Positions 17,027 through 27,700 of a stretch of 64,000 nucleotides of DNA are shown here, piece by piece. Each line of letters begins with the position of its first letter. Within the stretch, counting starts at the first letter, position 1. The position numbers and the translations under genes were made by a program. A model generated the notes under the pieces. That model ran no database searches, was not told where the DNA came from, and saw only the letters and a program-made list of their open reading frames with translations. Origin of the DNA: Flavobacterium cupreum (GTDB lineage: Bacteria > Bacteroidota > Bacteroidia > Flavobacteriales > Flavobacteriaceae); contig NZ_QWDM01000018.1 of the NCBI RefSeq assembly GCF_003996965.1, positions 1-64,000 on the forward strand, in the 5' to 3' direction.

Positions 17027-18238
17027 TTATTCAGTTTTTTTTCTTCCTTCCAGATTGGGCAAGAATCCGGTAATGATTCCAATTAAAGGCAGGAACGCAC
17101 AAATCTTAAAAACATATTCAATACTTGTTGCATCGGCAATTTTGCCTAAAATAGCAGAACCCAAACCACCCATTCCAAAGGCAAATCCGAAGAAAAGACC
17201 TGCGACAAGTCCCACTTTTCCGGGCATTAATTCAGTGGCATACACTAAAATTGCTGAAAATGCCGAAGAAAGAATCAACCCAATAATTACAGATAATGTT
17301 CCCACCCAAAATAAAGATACATAAGGCAGTAACATCGTAAAAGGAGCAACACCCAAAATAGAAACCCAGATTACATATTTTCTTCCAAATCGGTCTCCGA
17401 TTGGTCCTCCAATCAAAGTTCCGGCAGCAACTGCGCCGGAAAACAAAAATAAATAAACCTGCGACTGCTGAATGCTGATGTGAAACTTATCAATCAAAAA
17501 GAAAGTATAATAACTTGTAATACTGCTCATATAGAAGTATTTCGAAAAAATCAAAACCAATAAAATGATCAGTGAAAAAGTTACTGTTCTTTTCGATAAA
17601 TGATGCGTTTCCATCTGGTGAGCTGATTTATTGGCATTTCGTAATGATAAATGATCACTGTACCAAATCGCAATTTTATACAAGGCAAAAACTCCAATAA
17701 TGGCGATGATACAAAACCAGGCCACATACGATTGTCCGTGCGGAATAACAATAAATGCTGCCAGTAATGGCCCGATGGCACTTCCTGCATTTCCTCCCAA
17801 TTGAAAAATAGACTGTGCCAATCCTTTTTTTCCGCCAGAAGCCAAATGTGCTACTCTCGAAGATTCGGGATGAAATATAGAAGAACCGATTCCGATTAAA
17901 CTAACCGACAACAATAAATAAGTAAAGCTGGAAGCAATAGAAACCAGAAAAAGTCCGGTCATGGTAAAACACATTCCGATAATCAAAGAATACGGTTTTG
18001 AATTTTTATCGGTATACATTCCCACAAATGGCTGTAATATAGACGCAACGATTTGATAAGTAAAAGTGATAATTCCGATTTGAGAAAAACTTAAATTGAA
18101 ATTTTCCTTTAAAAGCGGATATATCGACGGCACTACAGCCTGTAAAAGATCATTAATTAAATGAGAAAAACTGATAATAAATAAGATCGAATAGGTCGTT
18201 TTTTTGAGTAGGTCAGGATTGGCTTTAATAGTGTTCAT
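17027..18238 (-). CDS. MFS exporter, fosmidomycin-resistance (Fsr) family
   Basis: This 403-residue, 12-helix MFS protein shows SHLINDLLQAVVPSIYPLLK in helix 1 and the FHPESSRVAHLASGGKKG motif after helix 4, both characteristic of the Fsr/YfnC group of efflux proteins. It is divergent from an AraC regulator across a 101-bp gap, which suggests direct control by it. It has no obvious link to polysaccharide use. The physiological substrate is unknown; drug or metabolite export is the family role. Confidence 0.87.
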   Translation of the reverse strand: MNTIKANPDLLKKTTYSILFIISFSHLINDLLQAVVPSIYPLLKENFNLSFSQIGIITFTYQIVASILQPFVGMYTDKNSKPYSLIIGMCFTMTGLFLVSIASSFTYLLLSVSLIGIGSSIFHPESSRVAHLASGGKKGLAQSIFQLGGNAGSAIGPLLAAFIVIPHGQSYVAWFCIIAIIGVFALYKIAIWYSDHLSLRNANKSAHQMETHHLSKRTVTFSLIILLVLIFSKYFYMSSITSYYTFFLIDKFHISIQQSQVYLFLFSGAVAAGTLIGGPIGDRFGRKYVIWVSILGVAPFTMLLPYVSLFWVGTLSVIIGLILSSAFSAILVYATELMPGKVGLVAGLFFGFAFGMGGLGSAILGKIADATSIEYVFKICAFLPLIGIITGFLPNLEGRKKTE

Positions 18239-18339
18239 AGGTTATTTTTTGATTCTTAAATTAGGTTTAAAAACAACAGCTGTATTATTTTTTGCAAAGA
18301 TTAAAAGAATAGTAATGTCAGAATTGCTACATTTGGACA

Positions 18340-19158
18340 ATGAATAACCAAATTCGGACATATCGATTAGCACAGGATTACGGATACCAAATTAATCCTT
18401 CAATACCCGTGATAGGATATAGTGAAATGGTAACCAATGAAGTGTGTATCTCGCATTCACATCCCAGAGGGCAGCTTATTTACGCTACGACGGGAGTAAT
18501 GAATGTCATTGTAGGGAATCATATTTGGGTTGTCAATCCATTACAGGGATTATGGCTTCCGGGAGGTGTAGAACATCAGGTTACTTTTCAGAAAGATGTT
18601 AATTATTACAGCGTTTTTATTGATCCGTCTGTAACGGAAAGATTACCGTCAAAAAGTTTTTCTTTTGACATTCCGATGTTTTTAAAACAGCTGATTTTTA
18701 AAATTATTTCTTTTGGGACTGAAGGAAATCTGGAACCTTCACAAAAAAGAATTATGGACGTTTTTTTAGACGAATTGGCTTTAATCAAACCAAGTGCTAC
18801 TTTTTTACCTACCACCAATCATGAAAGATTGCAAAAAGTAGTGGAACTTTTGCTGAATGATGTTGCAAATAAAAACAACATAGAGTATTTCGCCGAACTT
18901 TCTTTTATGAGCACCAGAACGTTATCCCGGTTATTTATTAAAGAATTGGGAATGAATTTCAGTGACTGGCGTACCAGATTGAAATTGCTTGAAGCCATAA
19001 AACGTTTAGGCGAAAAGCAATCTATAAAAGAAATTGCCTTCAATTTAGGTTACGAAACTACAAGTGCTTTTATTTATATGTTTAAAAAGCATCTGGGAAA
19101 AACTCCTTCCAATTATATTTTAGAAGACCAAAACGATTCAGATCAATTATCGGCTTAA
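18340..19158 (+). CDS. AraC-family transcriptional regulator with cupin sensor domain
   Basis: The protein has 272 residues. The N-terminal cupin (about 25-100) includes HSHPRGQLIYATTGVMNV, typical of AraC ligand domains. The C-terminal DNA-binding domain (about 165-262) has two helix-turn-helix units, with LSFMSTRTLSRLFIKELG in the first and IKEIAFNLGYETTSAFIYMF in the second. It most likely controls the divergent Fsr-type exporter gene. Nothing links it directly to the hydrolase genes, although it lies just upstream of GH78. A TACATTTG box (18328-18335) sits only 5 bp before the start codon, too close for a usual leader. Confidence 0.88.
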   Translation: MNNQIRTYRLAQDYGYQINPSIPVIGYSEMVTNEVCISHSHPRGQLIYATTGVMNVIVGNHIWVVNPLQGLWLPGGVEHQVTFQKDVNYYSVFIDPSVTERLPSKSFSFDIPMFLKQLIFKIISFGTEGNLEPSQKRIMDVFLDELALIKPSATFLPTTNHERLQKVVELLLNDVANKNNIEYFAELSFMSTRTLSRLFIKELGMNFSDWRTRLKLLEAIKRLGEKQSIKEIAFNLGYETTSAFIYMFKKHLGKTPSNYILEDQNDSDQLSA

Positions 19159-19305
19159 ATTTTATTGGCCAGAGTATTTTCCCTCAAACTATATTTAGGT
19201 ATAAAATCAAAAATTGGCAGATCGTTTTTTTTAGTACTAAAAAAGGTATAAGTCGTAATTTTTTCCTTAAAAATTATTGAAGGTCGCAATATTTTACAAA
19301 ATAAC

Positions 19306-19349
19306 AGGACAGTACAGGTTGTGAAATGTAAAAATAACACTTATATTTA
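19306..19349 (+). promoter_or_regulatory. Activator box plus -7 element upstream of GH78 (site C)
   Basis: The direct repeat AGGACAG-TAC-AGGTTGT (19306-19322) is followed 26 nt later by TATATTTA (19342-19349), one mismatch from TAnnTTTG. The GH78 start codon is at 19367, giving a very short leader. Confidence 0.6.
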
Positions 19350-19366
19350 ATGCCAAATATATTTTT

Positions 19367-21556
19367 ATGCAAACCCGATTTTCAGTTTTTAAGAAATTAC
19401 TTGTTTTTGTGGTGATATTCTCTTCTTCTTTCCTGTCTGCTCAGGAAAAAACTAAGGAAGCAACGTGGATCTGGTACCCGGGGGATTTCGAAATCAATCT
19501 GGCCAATCAGATGCAAAACAGAAGAACAGAAAGGGATTCTTTTTTTCCTGTTTTCTGGAAAACCGATAGTCCTTATAACCTGGTTGATTTTCATAAATTT
19601 TTCGATCTTCAGGCTCCTGAAGATGTTACAATTGCAGTCGAAGGAACGTATAACATAAAAATTGACGGTAAGGCACTTCAGGGTTTTCCGAAGAAAATTT
19701 CCATGCCTGCCGGGAAACATAAACTGAGCCTTAAAGTGTACAATCAGGCTTCCGTTCCTGCAATTTTTATTGATGGAAAAACAATAAAATCCGACAACAG
19801 CTGGCTGGTGACTTACGAAGATAAAGAATGGATCGACGAAACCGGAAAAGCTTCCGATCAATCGGGAACAACCTGGCTTCAGGCGGGTTCGTGGAATCTA
19901 AACCAGGCAAGCCTCCCACCTTCTAAATTTGCTTTGCCTGTTAAAAAAATGGAAGCGGTAAGCCATGTCAAAATGGGTACGGAAACCTTATATGATTTCG
20001 GGAAAGAAACTTTTGGTTTCATTCAGTTAAACGGACTTCAGGGAAAGGGAACAGTTGCTATTTATTACGGAGAATCAAAAGAAGAGGCACTTTCCAAAGA
20101 ACATTGCGAAACCTTAGATCAGATAGAAGTAGCTTCCAATACCCCGCAAGACAGGATAATGGAACTTTCAAAAGCTTTCAGATATGTTCTGGTAGCTCCT
20201 TCTAACGGAGTGGAGATTGCTTCCGTAATGATGTGGTTCGAATATGCCGATTTAAAAGACAAAGGAAGTTTTACCTGCTCAGATGCTGAGATTAATGAAA
20301 TTTACGATGTTGCCAAATACACTTTTCACCTTACTTCAAGGGAGTTTTTTATTGACGGAATCAAAAGAGACCGCTGGATCTGGTCCGGTGATGCCTACCA
20401 GAGTTACCTGATGAATTATTACTTAACGAATGATTCACCAACAGTGGAAAGAACGCTGTTGGCTTTACGCGGAAAAGATCCCGTTACGGCCCACATCAAT
20501 ACGATTATGGATTATACGTTTTACTGGTTTTTAGGGATTTACGACTATTATCAATACAGCGGGGATAAGACTTTTATCAAACAATTTTACCCAAGAATGC
20601 AATCCTTAATGGAATATTGCCTGTCCAGAAGAAATGAAAACGGAATGATGCAGGGACTTTCAGGCGACTGGATTTTTATTGACTGGGCGGAAGGGCTCAG
20701 CAAAAAAGGAGAAGTAAGTTTCGAACAATTGTTATTGGCAAGAAGTTTAGAAGCGATGACTGTTTGTGCTGCGATTGCAGGGAACGAGCAAGATTCAGCA
20801 AAATACAAAGATCTTGGAATTCAGTTAAAAACTAAAATTTTCGATAAATACTGGAACCCCGAAAAACAAGCATTGGTACACAGTTATGTTGACGGAAAAC
20901 AAACCGAAAATGTAACGCGTTACGCAAATATGTTTGCGATTTTCTTTGATTATTTCAACGAAGAACAAAAACAACAGGTAAAAAAATCAGTGCTTTTGAA
21001 TGATAAAGTGCAAAAAATCGTAACGCCCTACATGCGTTTTTATGAATTGGAATCTTTGTGTGCGATGGGAGAACAGGATTATGTCCTGAAAGAAATGAAA
21101 GAGTATTGGGGCGGAATGCTAAAATTGGGAGCCACTTCCTTTTGGGAAGAATACAATCCGACGAAAAAAGGAACAGAACATCTGGCGATGTACGGAAGGG
21201 AATTCGGAAAAAGCCTTTGTCATGCCTGGGGCGCAAGTCCGATTTACTTACTGGGGAAATATTATCTTGGCGTAAAACCAACCGCACCGGGATATTCAGA
21301 ATACGAAATCAAACCCAGCTTAGGGGGTTTGCAATGGATGCAGGGAAAAGTGCCAACGCCAAATGGTGAAATTGAAGTATACTGCAGTACCAAAGAAATC
21401 AAAGTAAAAGCGGTGGAAGGCGAAGGGAAATTGATTTTTGAAAGTTCAGCTAAACCAAAGTCAAACTCTGGAACAATTACAGCATTAGCGAAGAATAAAT
21501 ATCAGCTGATTGTAAAACCGAATGTGGAGTATAAAATAAGTTATAAAGCACTGTAG
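19367..21556 (+). CDS. Secreted alpha-L-rhamnosidase, GH78 (short form)
   Basis: The protein has 729 residues with a signal peptide to about residue 25 (FLSA-QEK). N-terminal beta-sandwich domains (to about 290) precede the (alpha/alpha)6 catalytic barrel, with DGIKRDRWIWSGDAYQSYL (about 339-357) holding the conserved acidic residues and GATSFWEEYN near 590 carrying the catalytic Glu, then a short C-terminal beta domain. It would remove terminal L-rhamnose from pectic oligosaccharides in the periplasm. It lacks the long N-terminal module of the GH78 at 61121. It heads the 19367-31641 hydrolase run and has the shared activator box in its promoter. Confidence 0.85.
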   Translation: MQTRFSVFKKLLVFVVIFSSSFLSAQEKTKEATWIWYPGDFEINLANQMQNRRTERDSFFPVFWKTDSPYNLVDFHKFFDLQAPEDVTIAVEGTYNIKIDGKALQGFPKKISMPAGKHKLSLKVYNQASVPAIFIDGKTIKSDNSWLVTYEDKEWIDETGKASDQSGTTWLQAGSWNLNQASLPPSKFALPVKKMEAVSHVKMGTETLYDFGKETFGFIQLNGLQGKGTVAIYYGESKEEALSKEHCETLDQIEVASNTPQDRIMELSKAFRYVLVAPSNGVEIASVMMWFEYADLKDKGSFTCSDAEINEIYDVAKYTFHLTSREFFIDGIKRDRWIWSGDAYQSYLMNYYLTNDSPTVERTLLALRGKDPVTAHINTIMDYTFYWFLGIYDYYQYSGDKTFIKQFYPRMQSLMEYCLSRRNENGMMQGLSGDWIFIDWAEGLSKKGEVSFEQLLLARSLEAMTVCAAIAGNEQDSAKYKDLGIQLKTKIFDKYWNPEKQALVHSYVDGKQTENVTRYANMFAIFFDYFNEEQKQQVKKSVLLNDKVQKIVTPYMRFYELESLCAMGEQDYVLKEMKEYWGGMLKLGATSFWEEYNPTKKGTEHLAMYGREFGKSLCHAWGASPIYLLGKYYLGVKPTAPGYSEYEIKPSLGGLQWMQGKVPTPNGEIEVYCSTKEIKVKAVEGEGKLIFESSAKPKSNSGTITALAKNKYQLIVKPNVEYKISYKAL

Positions 21557-21570
21557 TATTAAGTCACGTT

Positions 21571-21670
21571 TTGTCATTCCGAGGAACGAGGAATCACACG
21601 CGTAGCCATAAAGATTGTAGATTATAGCTGTGGAGTTTCTAGTGTGATTCCTCGTTCCTCGGAATGACAA
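21571..21670. repeat. 100-bp MITE-like palindromic element, copy 1
   Basis: Perfect 29-bp inverted arms (21571-21599 and 21642-21670), starting TTGTCATTCCGAGGAACGAG, flank a 42-bp centre without a coding frame. A related element of exactly the same length lies at 49865-49964. Confidence 0.85.
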
Positions 21671-21713
21671 GATCGGGCAATTTCATTCTGCTGTACTTTT
21701 AAAAATAAAATAA

Positions 21714-23405
21714 ATGTTTAAAAATAAAATAAAATATCACTTTACTCCTTTAACAATAACTTCTGTATTGATGTTTTTGATTTGTTTTCAATTTTCAGTT
21801 ACGGCACAAAACAAAGCATGGAACCCAGCTCCTTTTGAAGTCATAAAATCCGATTATAAAACTTTCAAAACCACGCAATACGCACATGTTTTTTCAGGAA
21901 GTAAACATAATATTGTTCGTTTAGCTCCAGAATTAAAAGGTTTACAAGGTGTTGAACTTCCTTTGGACACTTATAAAAGCGGCACAAATTCTGCTTTAAA
22001 ATTAAAATTTAAAGAAAATGTTGTCCTATTAATTGGCATTTTTCAGGAAAATGGTTCAGAATATCTTCAGTCAAATAAACTGCAAAAGGCAAAATTAGTT
22101 TTAGAAAACGGGGTAACGATTACCGGTTTGCCTCCGGTTAATGTGTATGCTATTTCTTTCGCAAAAGGAACACAGACTATTTTACCAGATGCTAAAGGAT
22201 TATACGCCATTTTAGGAGTTGTAAAAAGCAATCAAAAATTGGAATTCAGAAACGCAGCACTTCCGGACGGAAAACTTTGGAATCCAACTTTTATCGTTGA
22301 AGGATTTTCAGATGAAAAACCGCTTTTCGAAATTATTGGCGGAGAAAACAAGCCGGTTGTAGACGAAGGAATCCCCGGAACAGAAGAAAATCAGGGCGGA
22401 TTTGAAGGCGGACGTGTTGTAAAAGTAGGCGATAACTACCATATGTTTCCAACAGAAAGAGCAGGCGAAAAAGGAGTCGATTATTATTACGATCGGGTAA
22501 AAACTAAAATCGGACACTGGACCAGTAAAGATGCAATTCACTGGAAAAGAGAAGCAACAATTTATCAGGCAAGCGGAACCTATGCCGTTACCGAAGATGA
22601 TAACCCGATGAACGATCGTCGTGCGGCTATTTGGTCGTATATGCCGGTTTTCAATGAAAAAGCAAACAAATGGTACGGCTATTATTTAGCCTATACCGTG
22701 AGTAAAGAAATAGAACCCAACCATTCTTTTGGCCGGATCTGGAGATGCGAATCTACTATAGACGGAATTAACGGCATTGGCGGTCCCTATAAAGATATGG
22801 GAATCATTATGGAACCCGGTTTAGACTCCCAGCCTTGGGAAGGACGCCAGGGCGTGGCTTCTTTTTTCCCGTATCAGGCAGGAGATAAATGGCTTGGTTT
22901 TTACAGCGGTGCCTATCCGTTTGATTCCTGGGCAGATTATCCTAAAAAATCTGGAAAAGGCTGGTTTGTTGCTTTAGCCGAATCAAATAGTTTAGAAGGC
23001 CCGTGGAAGAGAAGGAACAAAGGCATTAAGCCAATCAAGTCAATACATCCTTTTTTTGTAGAGAATCCTATTGTAAGCCAGCTGCCAAACGGATTATACA
23101 TCGCCATTTTTGACGGAGGTCCGGATGGCTGGGGACATCATTTGCCCAATATGATAGGCTATTCATTATCTAAAGACGGCTATCAATGGTCGGAAGCAAG
23201 ATATTTACCCATAGAAACCAAAGTAAATAAATGGTGGGATATCATGCGGACTCCGCTTTGCTTGATTCCGGAAGGAAATGACGTTTATACAATTGTCTAT
23301 GCTGCAATAGATTTAAAGAAAAGATTTCACCCCATTGGAATGGTAAAAGTAAAACTGAACAAAGAAGTAATGCAGTCGCGTTTGGAAGAATTGAAAAAAG
23401 AATAA
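21714..23405 (+). CDS. Secreted beta-propeller protein, GH43/GH32-like, family uncertain
   Basis: The protein has 563 residues with a signal peptide to about residue 31 (SVTAQ). Residues about 40-190 look like a beta-sandwich. From about 225 on the pattern is that of a five-bladed propeller glycosidase: FEGGRVVKVGDNYHMFPTE, HWTSKDAIHWKRE, then WYGYYLAYT and SLSKDGYQW blades. I cannot place it in a numbered family with certainty; clan GH-F (GH43, GH62) or GH-J (GH32) or GH117/GH130-like are possible. It lies between GH78 and another propeller protein in a pectin-type locus, so an exo-glycosidase role on side chains is inferred. Confidence 0.7.
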   Translation: MFKNKIKYHFTPLTITSVLMFLICFQFSVTAQNKAWNPAPFEVIKSDYKTFKTTQYAHVFSGSKHNIVRLAPELKGLQGVELPLDTYKSGTNSALKLKFKENVVLLIGIFQENGSEYLQSNKLQKAKLVLENGVTITGLPPVNVYAISFAKGTQTILPDAKGLYAILGVVKSNQKLEFRNAALPDGKLWNPTFIVEGFSDEKPLFEIIGGENKPVVDEGIPGTEENQGGFEGGRVVKVGDNYHMFPTERAGEKGVDYYYDRVKTKIGHWTSKDAIHWKREATIYQASGTYAVTEDDNPMNDRRAAIWSYMPVFNEKANKWYGYYLAYTVSKEIEPNHSFGRIWRCESTIDGINGIGGPYKDMGIIMEPGLDSQPWEGRQGVASFFPYQAGDKWLGFYSGAYPFDSWADYPKKSGKGWFVALAESNSLEGPWKRRNKGIKPIKSIHPFFVENPIVSQLPNGLYIAIFDGGPDGWGHHLPNMIGYSLSKDGYQWSEARYLPIETKVNKWWDIMRTPLCLIPEGNDVYTIVYAAIDLKKRFHPIGMVKVKLNKEVMQSRLEELKKE

Positions 23406-23619
23406 TAAAGTTTCTCGCAGATTTTGCAGATTCAGCAGATAAAAAAAAATAAAAATCGGCTAAATCTGCCAAATCTGCGAGAGAAAAAAAGATCAGGAAT
23501 ATAGATAAAACTTTGCGATTCTGCGACTTTTCGGGATTATTTGTCAAAGAGAGAAAATTTCAAAAAAAATAAAAGAAAAAATAAAAAAACTTAGCGCCTC
23601 ATGGCTTAAAGCAAAAGAA
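23406..23619. repeat. CTCGCAGATTT-type inverted repeat
   Basis: TTCTCGCAGATTTTGCAGATT (about 23411-23430) faces AATCTGCCAAATCTGCGAGA (about 23464-23483). Variants of this CAGATTTnGCAGATT family recur at 28130, 33824, 38795, 38990 and 49088. No gene is seen. Confidence 0.7.
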
Positions 23620-24729
23620 ATGAAAATTAAATATCTCATAATTGCCATCACCATTCTCTTCATAACCAGTTGTGCAACAAAATACAAAAAAAGGGAAATA
23701 ACTGAAACCGTAATGCAGGAGATTTACAACGAAATCAAAACGCCTTATAAGTACGGCTTGGTAATGGTGCCAACGGATAACTCATACAAAATGGATTGCC
23801 CAAGTGTCTTTCGAAAAGAAGGGAAATGGTTTATGACTTATCTTATTTACGGTGGAAGAGGCTACGAAACCTGGCTTGCCGAAAGTGACGACTTATTGCA
23901 CTGGAAACATTTAGGAAAAGTAATGTCTTTCTCTGAAAACGAATCACACTGGGATGTCAATCAAAAAGCAGGATATATTTCGTTACAGGACCCAGCGTGG
24001 GGAGGAAGCTACGAATGGGAAAAATATGAGGACAAATATTGGATGAGTTATTTTGGCGGAGACAGCAAAGGTTATGAAGCAGGAGTTCTTTCTATCGGAA
24101 TGGCATACACCAAAGAGTCTCCAACAAAAGCACACGAATTTAGCCGATTAGACAAGCCGGTTTTAAGGCCAAAAGACACTGATGTAAGCTGGTGGGACAA
24201 TAGCACGATGTACAAAAACACGGTTATTCGCGATACGGAAAAACAAACCGGATCTAATTTTATCATGTATTACAATGCCCGTGGGGACAGTTTGAAACCC
24301 GCACGGGGAGCTGAAAGAATTGGAATGGCAGTTTCCGACGATATGAAAAACTGGAAACGTTACGGAAAAAATCCGGTGTTGAATAATCACAAGGGAATTA
24401 CGGGTGATCCCTACATTCAAAGAATTAACGATACCTGGGTCATGTTCTATTTTGGTGCGTTCTGGAAACCGGGAGCATTTAATCGTTTTGCTGTTTCTAA
24501 TGATTTAATTCACTGGAACGACTGGAAAGGCGAAGATCTGATCAAGTCATCAGAGCCTTATGATGATCTGTTTGCCCATAAATCTTTTGTCGTAAAACAT
24601 AACGGAGTGGTCTACCATTTTTATTGTGCCGTAAATAAAGCAGAACAAAGAGGAATTGCCATTGCAACTTCCAAAGATTTAGGCAAGAGCGAAATGAATT
24701 TTGTTGCGCCGCCGGAGAAGAAAAAATAG
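23620..24729 (+). CDS. Beta-propeller lipoprotein, GH43/GH130-like
   Basis: The protein has 369 residues. The signal peptide ends in the lipobox FITS-C18, so it is a lipoprotein. The five-bladed propeller pattern includes DCPSVFRKEGKWFMTYLIY (50-70 region), WLAESDDLLHWKHLGKV, GDPYIQRINDTWVMFYFGAF and RFAVSNDLIHWNDW. These W-Y-M-x-Y and S-x-D-L-x-H-W blade motifs are shared by GH43, GH32 and GH130. The substrate cannot be told from sequence. Proximity to GH78, GH2 and GH106 suggests a debranching role in the periplasm or on the cell surface. Confidence 0.72.
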   Translation: MKIKYLIIAITILFITSCATKYKKREITETVMQEIYNEIKTPYKYGLVMVPTDNSYKMDCPSVFRKEGKWFMTYLIYGGRGYETWLAESDDLLHWKHLGKVMSFSENESHWDVNQKAGYISLQDPAWGGSYEWEKYEDKYWMSYFGGDSKGYEAGVLSIGMAYTKESPTKAHEFSRLDKPVLRPKDTDVSWWDNSTMYKNTVIRDTEKQTGSNFIMYYNARGDSLKPARGAERIGMAVSDDMKNWKRYGKNPVLNNHKGITGDPYIQRINDTWVMFYFGAFWKPGAFNRFAVSNDLIHWNDWKGEDLIKSSEPYDDLFAHKSFVVKHNGVVYHFYCAVNKAEQRGIAIATSKDLGKSEMNFVAPPEKKK

Positions 24730-24788
24730 TTTTCAGTCACAGTTGCAGTCATCGGAATGACACAAACAACTACAAAAACATACCATAA

Positions 24789-27700
24789 ATGTTGAAGTCA
24801 AATCATAGTAATCCATTTTTCAGGTTTCGGTTTTCGAATCATATTTTGCATTTCACCACTTACCTTTTACTTTTTACGGTTTTTGCAAACGCCCAATCCG
24901 TAACCGGAGAACCGGCCGGAATTCCGGAATTGCATAAAAAATATGAGTTTGCTCCGTGGGAAGACCCAACTGTAACCAGCATAAACAGACAGCCTTCCAG
25001 AGCCACGGCCTATTCATATGAAAATATCGAAGATGCGTTAAAAGGCGACAGAACGAAGAGCAGAATTCAAATGCTGAACGGAAACTGGGATTTTAAATAT
25101 GCCTCCAGTTTAAAAGAAGCTTCCAAAGATTTTTACCAAACTAAAGTTTCAGGCTGGAATAAGATTGAAGTGCCCTCCAACTGGGAATTAAAAGGCTATG
25201 ATATTCCGATTTACAAAAGTGCGGTTTATCCGTTCAGGCCCATAAATCCGCCTTATATTCCTAAAGATTATAATGGTGTTGGTTCGTATCAAAGAAGTTT
25301 TACGGTTCCGGAAAACTGGAAAGATATGACCGTAACGTTACATTTTGGAGCCGTAAGTTCCGGTTTTCAGGTTTGGCTCAACGGGGAATTTTTAGGGTAT
25401 GGCGAAGATAGTTTTCTTCCTTCTGAATTTGACATCACCCCTTATTTAAAACCGGGCGAAAATACAGTTTCTGTACAGGTAATTCGCTGGACAGACGGTT
25501 CGTATCTTGAAGATCAGGATCACTGGCGTGTGAGCGGAATTCAGCGTGAAGTTTTTATTATGGCCGAGCCTAAACTGCGAATTCAGGATTTCTTTTATCA
25601 GACCAAATTAGACAAGGAATATAAAGATGCGGTCTTTCAGTTGCGTCCCAAAGTGGAGAATTTAACCGGGGAAAAAATCAAGGATTATACTTTCCAGGTG
25701 CAATTGTACGATCCGAAAAATGTTGCCTTATTCAAAGAACCGCTTCAGAAACCGGTTATCGATATGATTAACGAAAGTTATCCGCGTCTGGATAATGTTC
25801 GTTTTGGAATGTTCAGGGAAACTATTAAAAATCCTTTAAAATGGAGCGCCGAAGAACCCAATTTATACACCATGGTTTTGTGGTTAAAAGATCCGAAAGG
25901 AAATATTATTGATGCAAAAAGCTGTAAAGTTGGTTTTCGTTCCATTGAATTTTCCAAAGAAAACGGAAAAATGTTAATCAATGGAAAAGAAACCTATGTG
26001 TACGGAATAAACCGTCACGACCAGCATCCGACGAAAGGAAAAGCGCTGTCGCGAGAAGATATTAAACAGGATTTAATTACGATTAAGAAGTTTAATTTCA
26101 ATTTTATCAGAACCAGTCATTATCCAAACGATCCGTATTTCTATGATTTATGTGACCAATACGGAATCATGGTGATGGATGAAGCCGATCAGGAAACACA
26201 TGGGATTGGAGGAAAACTAAGCAACGATCCAAAATGGACGAATGCTTATCTGGAACGTATGACCAGAATGGTAGAAAGAGACAAAAATCATCCGTCTGTA
26301 GTCATGTGGAGTCTGGGCAACGAAGGAGGAAAAGGCCCGAATCATTCGGCTATGGCAGGCTGGGTTCATGATTTCGATATCACCAGACCCGTACATTATG
26401 AGCCCGCTCAGGGAAACCCGAGATTAGACGGATATATTGATCCGCTGGATCCGGGATATCCAAAAACAATTGACCATGCCTATCGATTTGAAAATCCGCA
26501 GGACGAACCGTATGTAGATATGGTAAGCCGATTCTATCCGGGCGTTTTTACGCCTAAATTTCTGGTGGACCAAAAGAAAGATACACGTCCGATTATTTTC
26601 GTTGAATATTCTCATGCCATGGGAAATTCAGTTGGGAATCTAAAAGAATTATGGGATCAGTTCCGTTCGCTTCCAAGAGTGATCGGCGGCTGTATCTGGG
26701 AATTTAAAGATCAGGGACTGGTTAAAATCGATGAGAAAACAGGCCAGGAATATTTTGCACACGGAGGTGATTTTGGTGAAAAATACCATGACGGGAATTT
26801 CAATACAAAAGGAATTGTAGATTCAAACGGAAAACCAAAAGGCTCCATTTATGAATGCAAATGGGTATTCCAGCCGGTAACTTCCAACTTAAGTAACGGA
26901 CATCAGTTAGAAATAAAAAACCGTCAGGCCGTTACCTCTTTACAGAACTTTATTCCTGTTCTGAAAATACTGGAAAATGGAAATCTCATTAAAATCCAGA
27001 TACTAAAACCTTTAAATCTGGAAGCCGGACAATCCGTAATTTTAGATTTAAATCCGTATCTGCCAAAAATGAAAAAAGAAGCCGAATACTTTTTAAATAT
27101 TGAATTTCAGCTTTCATCAGATAAAGAATGGGCTCCAAAAGGATATGCCGTCGCAACCGATCAGTTTTTATTGAAAAAGGCGGAGGTTGCTTTAAACTTT
27201 GCCACTCCAAAAGACACTAAATTTAAAAGTGCGGAAACTGATTCCGATTATAAAATCAAAGGCAAAGAGTTTGAAATTACCTTTACCAAAGAAAACGGAG
27301 CTTTGAGTTCTTATATTTTTAATGGCGAAGAACAAATTTTCGCTCCATTGCTTCCCAACTTTGTAAGACCGCTTACCGATAACGATAAAAGGGGATGGAA
27401 ATCTCAGAAAGTCTTAAAACCCTGGTATCAGGCGAAACCAAAAGTGGTCAGTACTAAAATGGCCATCGCAAATGACGGAACCATCATTACCAGTGATTAT
27501 GAGGTGATAAAAGACAGCGCACAAGTGCAGGTAATCTATAAAATTCATGAAAACGGAATCATAAAAGTAGCTTACAGCTTAAAAGCAACCAACAAATTGC
27601 CAAACATCCCGAAAATTGGAATGCAGCTGGGAGTCCAACGAAAATTTGATCAGATTTCATGGTACGGCAAAGGAGAACTTGAGAACTATATCGACAGAAG

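Noticed and set aside
16965..17324. 119-codon frame opposite the exporter gene
   Set aside because: It is mostly antisense to a clear MFS protein and starts in intergenic sequence.
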